A stretch of 16,614 nucleotides of DNA, from contig JAPJOW010000085.1 in the NCBI GenBank assembly GCA_030826005.1, forward strand, positions 1 through 16,614, read 5' to 3'. A program made the translations under genes and the position numbers. Under the pieces are notes generated by a model. That model was given only the letters and a program-made list of their open reading frames with translations. It was not told the origin of the DNA and searched no databases. The DNA is from Aliterella sp. RAGGC_92 (GTDB taxonomy: Bacteria; Cyanobacteriota; Cyanobacteriia; Cyanobacteriales; Chroococcidiopsidaceae). How positions within the stretch are numbered: the first letter of the stretch is position 1; each line of letters begins with the position of its first letter. Shown in pieces: positions 1 to 6,130 of this stretch.

Positions 1-502
1 CAATTTCGGCAACGCTACGCCCAACAACATAACAATTTTCTGCGATCGCAAGTTTTAGCACTTCAATTTGTCCTTGTTCAAAGTGCATCATTGATTCTAC
101 TTGCGGGTACTCGATCGCATTTACCATTGTCGATACGGCTAATTCCACCGTACTAACTAGATGATTTGCCCCCACTATGCGTAATGGTTCAGCAAAATCG
201 CGGTGACGCATCCGAGTCACAATATGCGGCGCTCCGTAGTGTTTAGCAAGCGTTACCATCGCTAAATTTAAAGCATCGCTCCGCAAGGCAGCTACTACCG
301 AATCCGCTTTACGAATCCCCGCTTCTAGCAAAACTTCTGTACTTACTGCACTACCTTCAAAAGCCATCGCCCCTACTTGTTCGCGGACATAACGGCAAGC
401 AACAGGATTGATATCAATTACTGCCACTGTATGACCTAATTCTACAAGTCTCTGTGCCAAACTCAGCCCAATTAAACCGCCGCCACCAATTAGCACGTAC
501 AT
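1..502 (-). CDS. TrkA-type NAD-binding regulatory protein (partial, C-terminus off the left edge)
   Basis: I translated this frame by hand from ATG at 502. It begins MYVLIGGGGLIG, a Rossmann dinucleotide-binding loop, followed by VIDINP, whose Asp at about residue 26 would bind the NAD ribose. These are hallmarks of TrkA-N/RCK domains, which gate K+ channels or transporters by binding NAD(H) or nucleotides. The segment from about residue 140, rich in E, V and L, looks like the beginning of a TrkA-C domain before the sequence runs out at 167 codons. The start lies 9 nt after the rsmH stop, and the likely Shine-Dalgarno AGGT overlaps that stop, so co-transcription and coupled translation with rsmH are likely. 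Whether this is a stand-alone Trk subunit or part of a larger channel protein cannot be seen, because no upstream membrane segment is present and the 3' end is missing. Confidence 0.8.
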   Translation of the reverse strand, partial: MYVLIGGGGLIGLSLAQRLVELGHTVAVIDINPVACRYVREQVGAMAFEGSAVSTEVLLEAGIRKADSVVAALRSDALNLAMVTLAKHYGAPHIVTRMRHRDFAEPLRIVGANHLVSTVELAVSTMVNAIEYPQVESMMHFEQGQIEVLKLAIAENCYVVGRSVAEI

Positions 503-511
503 TTAATCGAC

Positions 512-1411
512 CTAACTTACATCATTAATCTGTAACGCTTCCCCTACTCTTAATTTAGCCGAGCGCGATCGCACGTTATTTTCTAGTTCGTCATTTTGGG
601 CGGTAATGGGCTTTTTGGTAATTACCCGCAAAGAAGATTCGCGCAATTTATGCTTAACTATTCGATCTTCCAGGCTATGAAAGCTAATTACAACTATTCT
701 GCCCCCAGGAATAAGGGAAATAGGAGCGCGATTTAAAAAATTCTCTATAGCGGTTAATTCTTCATTAACGACAATCCGCAAAGCTTGAAATACACGGGTT
801 GCTGGGTGGATTCTGCCATAACGGTATTGTTTTGGTACGGAATAAGCGATCGCCTCTGCGAGTTCTGTAGTAGTTGTAAAAGGGCGTTTTTCTACTATTC
901 GTCTTGCTATGCGCCGCGATAGTCTTTCTTCGCCGTACTTAAAGAAAATATCTGCAAGCTCGTTTTCATCCCAATTATTAATTACTTCGGCGGCGGTCAA
1001 ATCTCGCCGCCGATCCATCCGCATATCTAAGAGCGCAGTATTGCGAAAACTAAAGCCTCGTTCAGCAGTATCGAGATGGTAAGAGCTTACACCCAAATCT
1101 GCAATTATTCCATCAAAAGAAGCATTTTTGTAGTCAAAATCTGCGAAACTGGTTAAAACAAATTGAATGCGGCTCTCATACTCCGAAAGACGTTGTTTAG
1201 CGGCAATAATTGCCTGCTCGTCCCAATCTAAGGCTGTAACTTTAACATCAGGATAAGTTTGTAAAATCGCTTCGCTGTGACCGCCACCGCCTACGGTAGC
1301 ATCTAAATAATGTCCCTCTGGACGAATGGCTAAAGCAGAAATTACCTCTCTGCTTAAAACAGGTAGGTGGAAAAATGCCTTTAACTCGCCTTCCTCAACA
1401 CCAAGCTCCAT
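512..1411 (-). CDS. rsmH: 16S rRNA (cytosine(1402)-N(4))-methyltransferase RsmH
   Basis: RsmH (formerly MraW) transfers a methyl group from SAM to N4 of C1402 in the 16S rRNA decoding centre. From ATG at 1411 the protein is 299 aa, normal for the family. Visible motifs are HLPVLSREV near the N-terminus, the SAM loop DATVGGGGH (about 37-45), LDWDEQA (about 61-67), IIADLGVSSYHLD, GFSFRNTALLDMRMD, HPATRVFQALRIVVNEEL and the C-terminal VISFHSLEDRIVK. The frame could extend to a TTG at 1432, but that adds a non-conserved MYCFFNY segment, so I prefer the ATG; neither has a good Shine-Dalgarno sequence. The gene is divergent from ndhH and is followed 9 nt later by the TrkA-type gene. It is not next to ftsL or the mur/division genes, as it is in many other bacteria. 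Confidence 0.95.
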   Translation of the reverse strand: MELGVEEGELKAFFHLPVLSREVISALAIRPEGHYLDATVGGGGHSEAILQTYPDVKVTALDWDEQAIIAAKQRLSEYESRIQFVLTSFADFDYKNASFDGIIADLGVSSYHLDTAERGFSFRNTALLDMRMDRRRDLTAAEVINNWDENELADIFFKYGEERLSRRIARRIVEKRPFTTTTELAEAIAYSVPKQYRYGRIHPATRVFQALRIVVNEELTAIENFLNRAPISLIPGGRIVVISFHSLEDRIVKHKLRESSLRVITKKPITAQNDELENNVRSRSAKLRVGEALQINDVS

Positions 1412-1434
1412 ATAATTAAAAAAGCAATACAAAG

Positions 1435-1463
1435 TTAAACATCAAGCACTTAATATTTATAGT
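1435..1463 (+). promoter_or_regulatory. Putative sigma70-type promoter of ndhH
   Basis: TTAAAC (1435-1440) and TATAGT (1458-1463) are separated by exactly 17 nt and lie in the 138-bp divergent gap between rsmH and ndhH. A transcript from here would begin near 1470 and carry a leader of about 80 nt. The -35 match is modest. The call rests only on spacing and the -10 hexamer. Confidence 0.35.
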
Positions 1464-1549
1464 GCCTACTTACTTCAACTTACCGCTAATTTACAAGTAT
1501 TTTTGGCGGTTTCATCGAAATTTGCACTCCAATAGTAAATTAACTACCT

Positions 1550-2734
1550 ATGGCAAGAATCGAAACTAGAACAGAACCCATGATTCTCAACATGGGGCCT
1601 CACCACCCCTCAATGCACGGAGTGATGCGGCTAATCGTCACTTTGGATGGGGAAGATGTAGTAGATTGCGAACCCGTAATGGGCTATTTGCATCGCGGTA
1701 TGGAGAAAATAGCCGAAAACCGCACAAATATCATGTACGTCCCCTACGTGAGTCGCTGGGACTACGCAGCAGGGATGTTTAATGAAGCCGTTAGCGTCAA
1801 TGCACCAGAAAAATTAGCAAATATTCCCGTCCCCAAACGCGCCAGCTACATCCGCGTGATTATGCTGGAATTGAATCGAATTGCTAATCATTTGCTGTGG
1901 TTAGGGCCATTTATGGCAGATGTAGGCGCTCAAACTCCCTTTTTCTACATTTTCCGCGAACGGGAGTTAATTTATGACTTGTGGGAAGCGGCTACAGGCT
2001 ACCGGATGGTAAATAACAACTACTTCCGTATTGGTGGGGTTGCAGTGGATTTACCTTACGGTTGGGTAGATAAATGTGTAGAATTTGTTGATTACTTTGA
2101 ACCCAAAGTTGACGAGTACGAGCGCTTAATTACCAATAACCCTATTTTTAGAAGAAGGGTTGAAGGTGTGGGAACAATTAGCCGTGAAGATGCGATTAAC
2201 TGGGGGCTTTCTGGCCCGATGTTACGCGCTTCGGGGGTAAAGTGGGATTTACGAAAAGTTGACCACTACGAATGTTACGACGATTTTGATTGGGACGTAC
2301 AGTGGGAAACGGCGGGAGATTGTTTTGCACGTTATTTAGTGCGGATTCGGGAAATGCGCGAATCTGTTAAAATTCTGCGTCAAGCTATTAAAGCCCTTCC
2401 TGGTGGCCCGTTTGAAAACCTTGAAGCGAAACGTCTAACAGAAGGCGCAAAATCTGAGTGGAATGGTTTTGACTACCAGTACATTAGTAAAAAAGTTGCA
2501 CCGACATTCAAAATCCCCAAGGGAGAGCATTATGCTCGAATTGAAAGCGGTAAAGGCGAACTAGGTATTTACTTAGTTGGCGATGATAACGTATTCCCTT
2601 GGCGGTGGAAGATTCGCGCGGCGGACTTTAATAATCTGCAAATTTTCCCTCATATTATCCGAGGCGTAAAAGTTGCGGATATTGTGACGATTTTGGGTAG
2701 CGTTGACATTATTATGGGATCGGTAGATCGCTAG
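1550..2734 (+). CDS. ndhH: NAD(P)H-quinone oxidoreductase (NDH-1) subunit H
   Basis: NdhH is the 49-kDa-type subunit (NuoD/Nqo4/NDUFS2 family) of the thylakoid NDH-1 complex and forms much of the plastoquinone pocket in cyclic electron flow, respiration and CO2 uptake. The 394 aa are full length. The N-terminal MARIETRTEPM and MGPHHPSMHGV are near-invariant in cyanobacteria and plastids. The quinone-site His lies in HHPSMHG (about 18-24) and the conserved Tyr in SRWDY is Tyr72. GYLHRGMEK contains Arg49, the position that by spacing to Tyr72 matches the dimethylated Arg85 of mammalian NDUFS2. There is no clear Shine-Dalgarno sequence before ATG 1550. A hairpin and then a MidA-family methyltransferase gene follow within 55 nt. 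Confidence 0.98.
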   Translation: MARIETRTEPMILNMGPHHPSMHGVMRLIVTLDGEDVVDCEPVMGYLHRGMEKIAENRTNIMYVPYVSRWDYAAGMFNEAVSVNAPEKLANIPVPKRASYIRVIMLELNRIANHLLWLGPFMADVGAQTPFFYIFRERELIYDLWEAATGYRMVNNNYFRIGGVAVDLPYGWVDKCVEFVDYFEPKVDEYERLITNNPIFRRRVEGVGTISREDAINWGLSGPMLRASGVKWDLRKVDHYECYDDFDWDVQWETAGDCFARYLVRIREMRESVKILRQAIKALPGGPFENLEAKRLTEGAKSEWNGFDYQYISKKVAPTFKIPKGEHYARIESGKGELGIYLVGDDNVFPWRWKIRAADFNNLQIFPHIIRGVKVADIVTILGSVDIIMGSVDR

Positions 2735-2736
2735 AA

Positions 2737-2768
2737 TTATTGGGGTGTAAGTAATTGCGCCCCAATAA
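2737..2768 (+). terminator. Hairpin between ndhH and the methyltransferase gene (possible terminator or attenuator)
   Basis: TTATTGGGG (2737-2745) pairs perfectly with CCCCAATAA (2760-2768). A G-T pair and a G-C pair (2746-2747 with 2758-2759) extend it to 11 bp around a 10-nt loop. A U-rich stretch follows, but only after a gap (TTTTT at 2776-2780, again at 2783-2787). It lies 3 nt after the ndhH stop and 21 nt before the next start. Partial termination or 3'-end protection of ndhH mRNA is plausible, but the displaced U tract makes strong termination uncertain. Confidence 0.45.
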
Positions 2769-2789
2769 CTAAACATTTTTGCTTTTTGT

Positions 2790-3953
2790 ATGTCCGATAA
2801 ACCGTTAGAAAACAATTCTAATTTATTGTTAGTTGAAATTATTAGCGATCGCATTGCCAAAAGCGGCGCTATTACCTTTGCCGAATTTATGGAGTTGGCG
2901 CTATACCATCCCCAGTATGGCTACTACACTACAAAAGCTGTAGATATTGGGGCGCAAGGCGATTTTTTTACCTCTCCGCATTTGGGAAAAGATTTTGGCG
3001 AACTACTAGCGGTGCAATTTGCCCAAATGTGGGAAATTTTGGGTAAACCCGCCGCATTTACCCTGGTAGAAATGGGTGCAGGACAAGGTATTTTAGCTGT
3101 TGATATTCTCAAATATTTGTACAAACACTACCGGGAGTTTTTTAACTCTTTGCAGTACATTATTGTTGAAGTATCTTCAGGTTTAAAACAGCAACAACAG
3201 CAGCTTTTGCAAGGTGTAGGCGATAAAGTTAAATGGTGCAGTTTAGAGGAAATACCAAATAATTCAATTACTGGCTGCATTTTTTCTAACGAACTTGTCG
3301 ATGCGATGCCTGTTAATTTATTTTCCTTGCAAGATGGGCAACTTGGGGAAATATATGTAACTACTTCCGAAAACAATACCTTTATAGAGCTTTGTAGCGC
3401 CCCCTCTACGCCAAAATTAGCCCAGTATTTTGAATTGGTGGGAATAAACTTAGCATCATTAGCAAGTAACTATCGCAGTGAAATTAATTTAGCGGCTTTG
3501 GATTGGTTAAGTGCAATAAGCCAAAAATTGCAGCAAGGGTATTTATTAACTATCGATTATGGCTACGCGGCGGCGCGATACTATAATCCGATGCGAAGTC
3601 AAGGAACTTTACAATGCTACTATCGCCACCAATACCATAACAACCCTTATCTAAACATCGGTCAGCAAGATATTACCGCTCATGTAGACTTTACCGCTTT
3701 AGAGCGTTGGGGCGAAAAGTGCGGCTTGCAAAAAGTTGGGTTTACTCAGCAAGGATTATTTTTAATGGCGTTGGGATTGGGAGAGCGAATAGCAACAATT
3801 TCAACGGATAACGCTAGTGATTTATCGCAACTCCTCCAACGTCGAGAAGTCTTGCATCAACTAATAGATCCTCAAGGATTGGGCGGGTTTGGCGTTTTAG
3901 TGCAATCAAAGGGGTTACCGCCGGATATTCCCTTAAAAGGCTTGACGTTTTAG
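2790..3953 (+). CDS. Class I SAM-dependent methyltransferase, MidA/NDUFAF7 (DUF185) family
   Basis: The 387-aa protein has the full signature of the MidA/NDUFAF7 family: FAEFMELALYHPQYGYY near the N-terminus, GDFFTSPHLGKDFG (57-70), the SAM-binding loop VEMGAGQG (93-100), the acidic strand YIIVEVS (123-129) and SNELVDAMPV (166-175). A later GYLLTIDYGYAA strand and an internal Gln run (about 134-138) are also seen. In mitochondria this family symmetrically dimethylates Arg85 of NDUFS2 and is needed for complex I assembly. Here it lies 55 nt downstream of ndhH, which encodes the NDUFS2 counterpart, so modification of NdhH is the natural inferred role. The enzyme has not, to my knowledge, been tested on a cyanobacterial NDH-1. 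No Shine-Dalgarno sequence is obvious. The family call is confident; the substrate is inferred. Confidence 0.9.
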   Translation: MSDKPLENNSNLLLVEIISDRIAKSGAITFAEFMELALYHPQYGYYTTKAVDIGAQGDFFTSPHLGKDFGELLAVQFAQMWEILGKPAAFTLVEMGAGQGILAVDILKYLYKHYREFFNSLQYIIVEVSSGLKQQQQQLLQGVGDKVKWCSLEEIPNNSITGCIFSNELVDAMPVNLFSLQDGQLGEIYVTTSENNTFIELCSAPSTPKLAQYFELVGINLASLASNYRSEINLAALDWLSAISQKLQQGYLLTIDYGYAAARYYNPMRSQGTLQCYYRHQYHNNPYLNIGQQDITAHVDFTALERWGEKCGLQKVGFTQQGLFLMALGLGERIATISTDNASDLSQLLQRREVLHQLIDPQGLGGFGVLVQSKGLPPDIPLKGLTF

Positions 3954-4024
3954 GAGCGCAATATATTGTACCCCTGTAATTAATGTTGCTGAATCCTCTA
4001 AAAGTGCTAGATAGACCTCTTGCT

Positions 4025-4054
4025 AAAGCACGCCTAGCTCGCCTAGGGTTAAAA
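4025..4054. repeat. 30-bp direct repeat, copy 1
   Basis: This copy is identical over 30 bp to 4094-4123, with a 69-bp offset, and starts AAAGCACGCCTAG. It lies inside the MITE-like element and contains the AvrII-type palindrome CCTAGG. It is followed by AT-rich sequence, unlike copy 2. Confidence 0.9.
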
Positions 4055-4093
4055 ATAATCTAATCATGGGAAAAAACGTACTCTCGCCTGGCA

Positions 4094-4123
4094 AAAGCAC
4101 GCCTAGCTCGCCTAGGGTTAAAA
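4094..4123. repeat. 30-bp direct repeat, copy 2
   Basis: This second identical copy runs directly into CCCCAGG, so that CCTAGGGTT (4112-4120) can pair with AACCCCAGG, with one mismatch, forming a hairpin that copy 1 cannot form. The copies may come from an internal duplication in the element. Confidence 0.9.
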
Positions 4124-4141
4124 CCCCAGGCTAATAGCTAA

Positions 4142-4159
4142 AGTCGGCTCAAGCCGACT
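4142..4159. repeat. Palindrome AGTCGGCT-CA-AGCCGACT
   Basis: Perfect 8-bp arms flank a 2-nt centre. Together with the preceding CCCCAGGCTAATAGCTAA it resembles a short repeat that I recall as widely dispersed in cyanobacterial genomes. It sits inside the MITE-like element. Resemblance to known repeats is from memory, not from a search. Confidence 0.75.
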
Positions 4160-4286
4160 GAAGAAAAAAATTTTTAACTCTTGCAAGAGGTCTAATGTAA
4201 AAACTTTCATTATTGTTCGAGAATACAAGCTTTTTTTGCTTCAAAGTAATTAAATTAAAACTGATACCACTACAAAAAAAGCTGTT

Positions 4287-4382
4287 ATGACTCCCCACGA
4301 TTTATTTATGCTTGTGCTGCTACTTACCCCAGGAATTTTGCTATCAGTGATAATTATGGCAACTTTCGCGGCTGGCGGTTAA
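4287..4382 (+). CDS. Putative 31-aa single-pass membrane protein
   Basis: ATG at 4287 opens a 32-codon frame ending in TAA at 4380-4382. The peptide starts MTPHDLFMLVLLLTPGILL and ends FAAGG. Residues about 6-29 form one hydrophobic span with a Pro-Gly kink at 15-16; an acidic/His N-terminus and a Gly-Gly C-terminus flank it. Its size and layout are like the tiny subunits of photosystems, cytochrome b6f or NDH-1, but I do not recognise it as PetN, PetL, PetM, PetG, PsbT, PsaM or Ycf12. There is no strong Shine-Dalgarno sequence. It lies 55 nt upstream of the D-lactate dehydrogenase start on the same strand, so it may share a transcript. It could be a chance ORF, since hydrophobic short frames are common in AT-rich DNA. 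Confidence 0.5.
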   Translation: MTPHDLFMLVLLLTPGILLSVIIMATFAAGG

Positions 4383-4437
4383 TTTCACTACAGACACTTT
4401 GCTCGGAATCCATAAAAATAAGCTGGAGGTACAGGAA

Positions 4438-5421
4438 ATGAAAGTTGCTGTCTTCAGCACTAAGTCTTACGATCGCACTTTTTTAGAAGCGGCTAACACG
4501 CAAACTAAGCACGAGTTAGTTTTTCTCGAACCCCGATTAAATTGCGAAACCAGCGTTCTAGCTACAGATTGCCAGGCTGTTTGCGCTTTTGTCAATGATG
4601 AGTTAAACGCTAAAACTCTTAGCAAATTGGCAAGTTTGGGCATAAAATTAATTGCTTTGCGATCGGCGGGTTACAACAATGTAGATTTAGCAAAAGCAGA
4701 GGAGTTAGGACTAACTGTTGTCCGCGTACCCGCCTATTCTCCTTACGCTGTCGCCGAACATACTATAGGCTTAATTCTCGCCCTCAATCGGCGCATACCC
4801 CGCGCTTATAACCGCGTCCGGGAGGGGAATTTTTCTTTAGAAGGGCTTTTAGGTTTCGATTTGCATGGTAAAACTGTGGGAATCGTTGGTACGGGTAGAA
4901 TAGGCACGATAACAGCCCAAATATTACAAGGCTTTGGCTGTAAGGTGTTGGCTTATGACAAAGCGCCTCCAGATAACCAACTAGAATATGTATCGCTTTC
5001 TCAACTGCTGGAAGCGGCGGATATTATTAGCTTGCACTGTCCTTTAACTTCTGATACTCATCACTTAATCAATGCCGAAACGATAGCGCAAATGAAAACT
5101 GGTGCTATGCTAATCAACACGAGTCGCGGTGCTTTAATTGACACAAAAGCAGCAATTATTGGCTTAAAATCAGGTAAAATCGGCTATCTGGGCATAGATG
5201 TATACGAAAAGGAGGGAGATTTATTTTTTGAAGACTTCTCAAGTGAGGTGATTCAAGATGATGTTTTTGAGCGCTTACTCACCTTTCCAAATGTCTTAAT
5301 TACTGGACATCAATCTTTTTTCACGGCGGAAGCAGTAAAAAGTATTGCCGAAACCACTTTGTTAAATATCTCTGACTTTGAGGAGGGCAAAGATTGCTCA
5401 AATCAAGTTAAGCCAAGTTAG
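4438..5421 (+). CDS. ldhA: D-lactate dehydrogenase (2-hydroxyacid dehydrogenase family)
   Basis: The enzyme reduces pyruvate to D-lactate with NADH in the cytoplasm, a fermentative or overflow route. I start it at ATG 4438 (327 aa, MKVAVFSTKSYD), because GGAGG lies about 10 nt upstream and this N-terminus is conserved; the frame is open to a TTG at 4399 but that extension looks like leader sequence. Visible features are substrate Arg75 (LRSAGYNNVD), the NAD loop GTGRIG (151-156) with Asp174 after the second strand, and the catalytic triad Arg230 (NTSRGALID), Glu259 (DVYEKEGDLFFED) and His291 (TGHQSFF). The string DVYEKEGDLFFED and the following VIQDDVF closely match E. coli LdhA type enzymes rather than phosphoglycerate dehydrogenases. 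In Synechocystis the homologue is called ddh. A related 2-oxoacid as substrate cannot be excluded. Confidence 0.92.
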   Translation: MKVAVFSTKSYDRTFLEAANTQTKHELVFLEPRLNCETSVLATDCQAVCAFVNDELNAKTLSKLASLGIKLIALRSAGYNNVDLAKAEELGLTVVRVPAYSPYAVAEHTIGLILALNRRIPRAYNRVREGNFSLEGLLGFDLHGKTVGIVGTGRIGTITAQILQGFGCKVLAYDKAPPDNQLEYVSLSQLLEAADIISLHCPLTSDTHHLINAETIAQMKTGAMLINTSRGALIDTKAAIIGLKSGKIGYLGIDVYEKEGDLFFEDFSSEVIQDDVFERLLTFPNVLITGHQSFFTAEAVKSIAETTLLNISDFEEGKDCSNQVKPS

Positions 5422-5647
5422 CACCAATTCAGATCGGTACATATATCAACTCTAGGCATAGAAACTTTAGTTTTTAATACTAACGCTCTCTACCTTGAAG
5501 TTGATGAATCATTGAAATAGAGCAAGTAAGGTTTAAAGATACTAAAACCGTTTTCTCTCTTTCCGAGGCGGTGCTGATAGCCAAGATATCGCATAGTAGA
5601 CGATCTCAGCGTTGTCATTCCCCAAAAATAAACAAGAGTAAAAAATT

Positions 5648-6067
5648 ATGGAATCCCAACTGCAACAACAAGAATACACAGATGCCCAAAAAATTGAGGT
5701 GTCAGCCCCAGGAACTATGGTTACGATAGAACCAAGTACAGACGAGCAGTGGACGCGCGTAGGTTCTCAAGTTTCATCATTTTTAGCTCAATTGCCCGAA
5801 TTAATTGGCAAATTTTGGGAAGATTACAAACAGCCCATTACTAGCCTAGGATTAATTTTTGCAGCAATTATCACCGTTAAAGTAGTCCTTGCCGTAATTG
5901 ACGCTCTTAATGATATTCCCCTCTTAGCACCAACTTTTGAACTGATTGGAATTGCTTACTCTGCTTGGTTTGTCAATCGTTATTTACTCCAAGCATCAAA
6001 CCGTCAAGAATTAGCCCAAGAAATTGAGAAGCTAAAAGGAAAAATAGTCGGCAGTCAACAACTGTAA
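5648..6067 (+). CDS. curT: CURT1/CAAD-domain thylakoid membrane protein
   Basis: The 139-aa protein has a polar N-terminus (1-60), then the CAAD/CURT1 core: WEDYKQPI, a first membrane helix (about 64-87), the signature DALNDIPLLAPTFELIGI (85-102), a second helix (about 92-114) and an amphipathic, charged tail from RYLLQASNRQEL onward. In plants CURT1 proteins bend grana margins; the Synechocystis homologue CurT shapes thylakoids and affects photosystem II assembly. The same domain is fused to some aminoacyl-tRNA synthetases of cyanobacteria, where it anchors them to thylakoids; here it stands alone. The 226-bp gap upstream shows no distinct promoter. The gene ends 23 nt before a HIP1-based hairpin terminator. 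Assignment to the family is firm; orthology to CurT itself is likely but not proven. Confidence 0.88.
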   Translation: MESQLQQQEYTDAQKIEVSAPGTMVTIEPSTDEQWTRVGSQVSSFLAQLPELIGKFWEDYKQPITSLGLIFAAIITVKVVLAVIDALNDIPLLAPTFELIGIAYSAWFVNRYLLQASNRQELAQEIEKLKGKIVGSQQL

Positions 6068-6090
6068 TACTTACTGTAATATTTCCTAAT

Positions 6091-6130
6091 AAATAAGCGA
6101 TCGCACATTCAAACGCGCGATCGCTTATTT
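6091..6130. terminator. Bidirectional terminator hairpin made of two HIP1 sites
   Basis: AAATAAGCGATCGC (6091-6104) pairs perfectly over 14 bp with GCGATCGCTTATTT (6117-6130) around a 12-nt loop. The stem starts 23 nt after the stop of the CURT1/CAAD gene and ends exactly where the stop codon of the opposing SLH gene begins. A-rich and T-rich ends give a U tract in both directions, so it fits a shared terminator for two convergent genes. Each arm carries a complete GCGATCGC. Confidence 0.8.

Larger units (their letters stand above)
4012..4194. mobile_element. Putative MITE with 12-bp terminal inverted repeats and TA ends
   Basis: TAGACCTCTTGC (4012-4023) and GCAAGAGGTCTA (4183-4194) are perfect inverted repeats bounding 183 bp with no coding capacity. 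If the outer TA on each side is the target duplication, the repeat proper is the 10-bp GACCTCTTGC, the layout of elements moved by TA-specific (IS630/Tc1-mariner-like) transposases. Inside are two identical 30-bp direct repeats, a GGGTT/AACCC inverted motif and the palindrome AGTCGGCT-CA-AGCCGACT. The right terminus also contains the perfect palindrome CTCTTGCAAGAG (4178-4189). There is no transposase, so movement would depend on one encoded elsewhere. The structure is directly visible; the mobile nature is inferred. Confidence 0.6.
3954..4286. other. Intergenic region carrying a MITE-like element
   Basis: This 333-bp gap after the methyltransferase gene holds the 183-bp inverted-repeat element at 4012-4194, described separately. 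The flanks (3954-4011 and 4195-4286) are AT-rich. I see no convincing promoter, tRNA or terminator in them. Confidence 0.7.

Noticed and set aside
2573..2860. Minus-strand 95-codon frame across the ndhH end
   Set aside because: It is antisense to ndhH and the methyltransferase start and contains no domain signal; both sense genes are certain.
4025..4123. CRISPR array from the two 30-bp direct repeats
   Set aside because: There are only two copies with one 39-bp spacer, they lie in a palindrome-rich mobile-like element, and there are no cas genes in the window.
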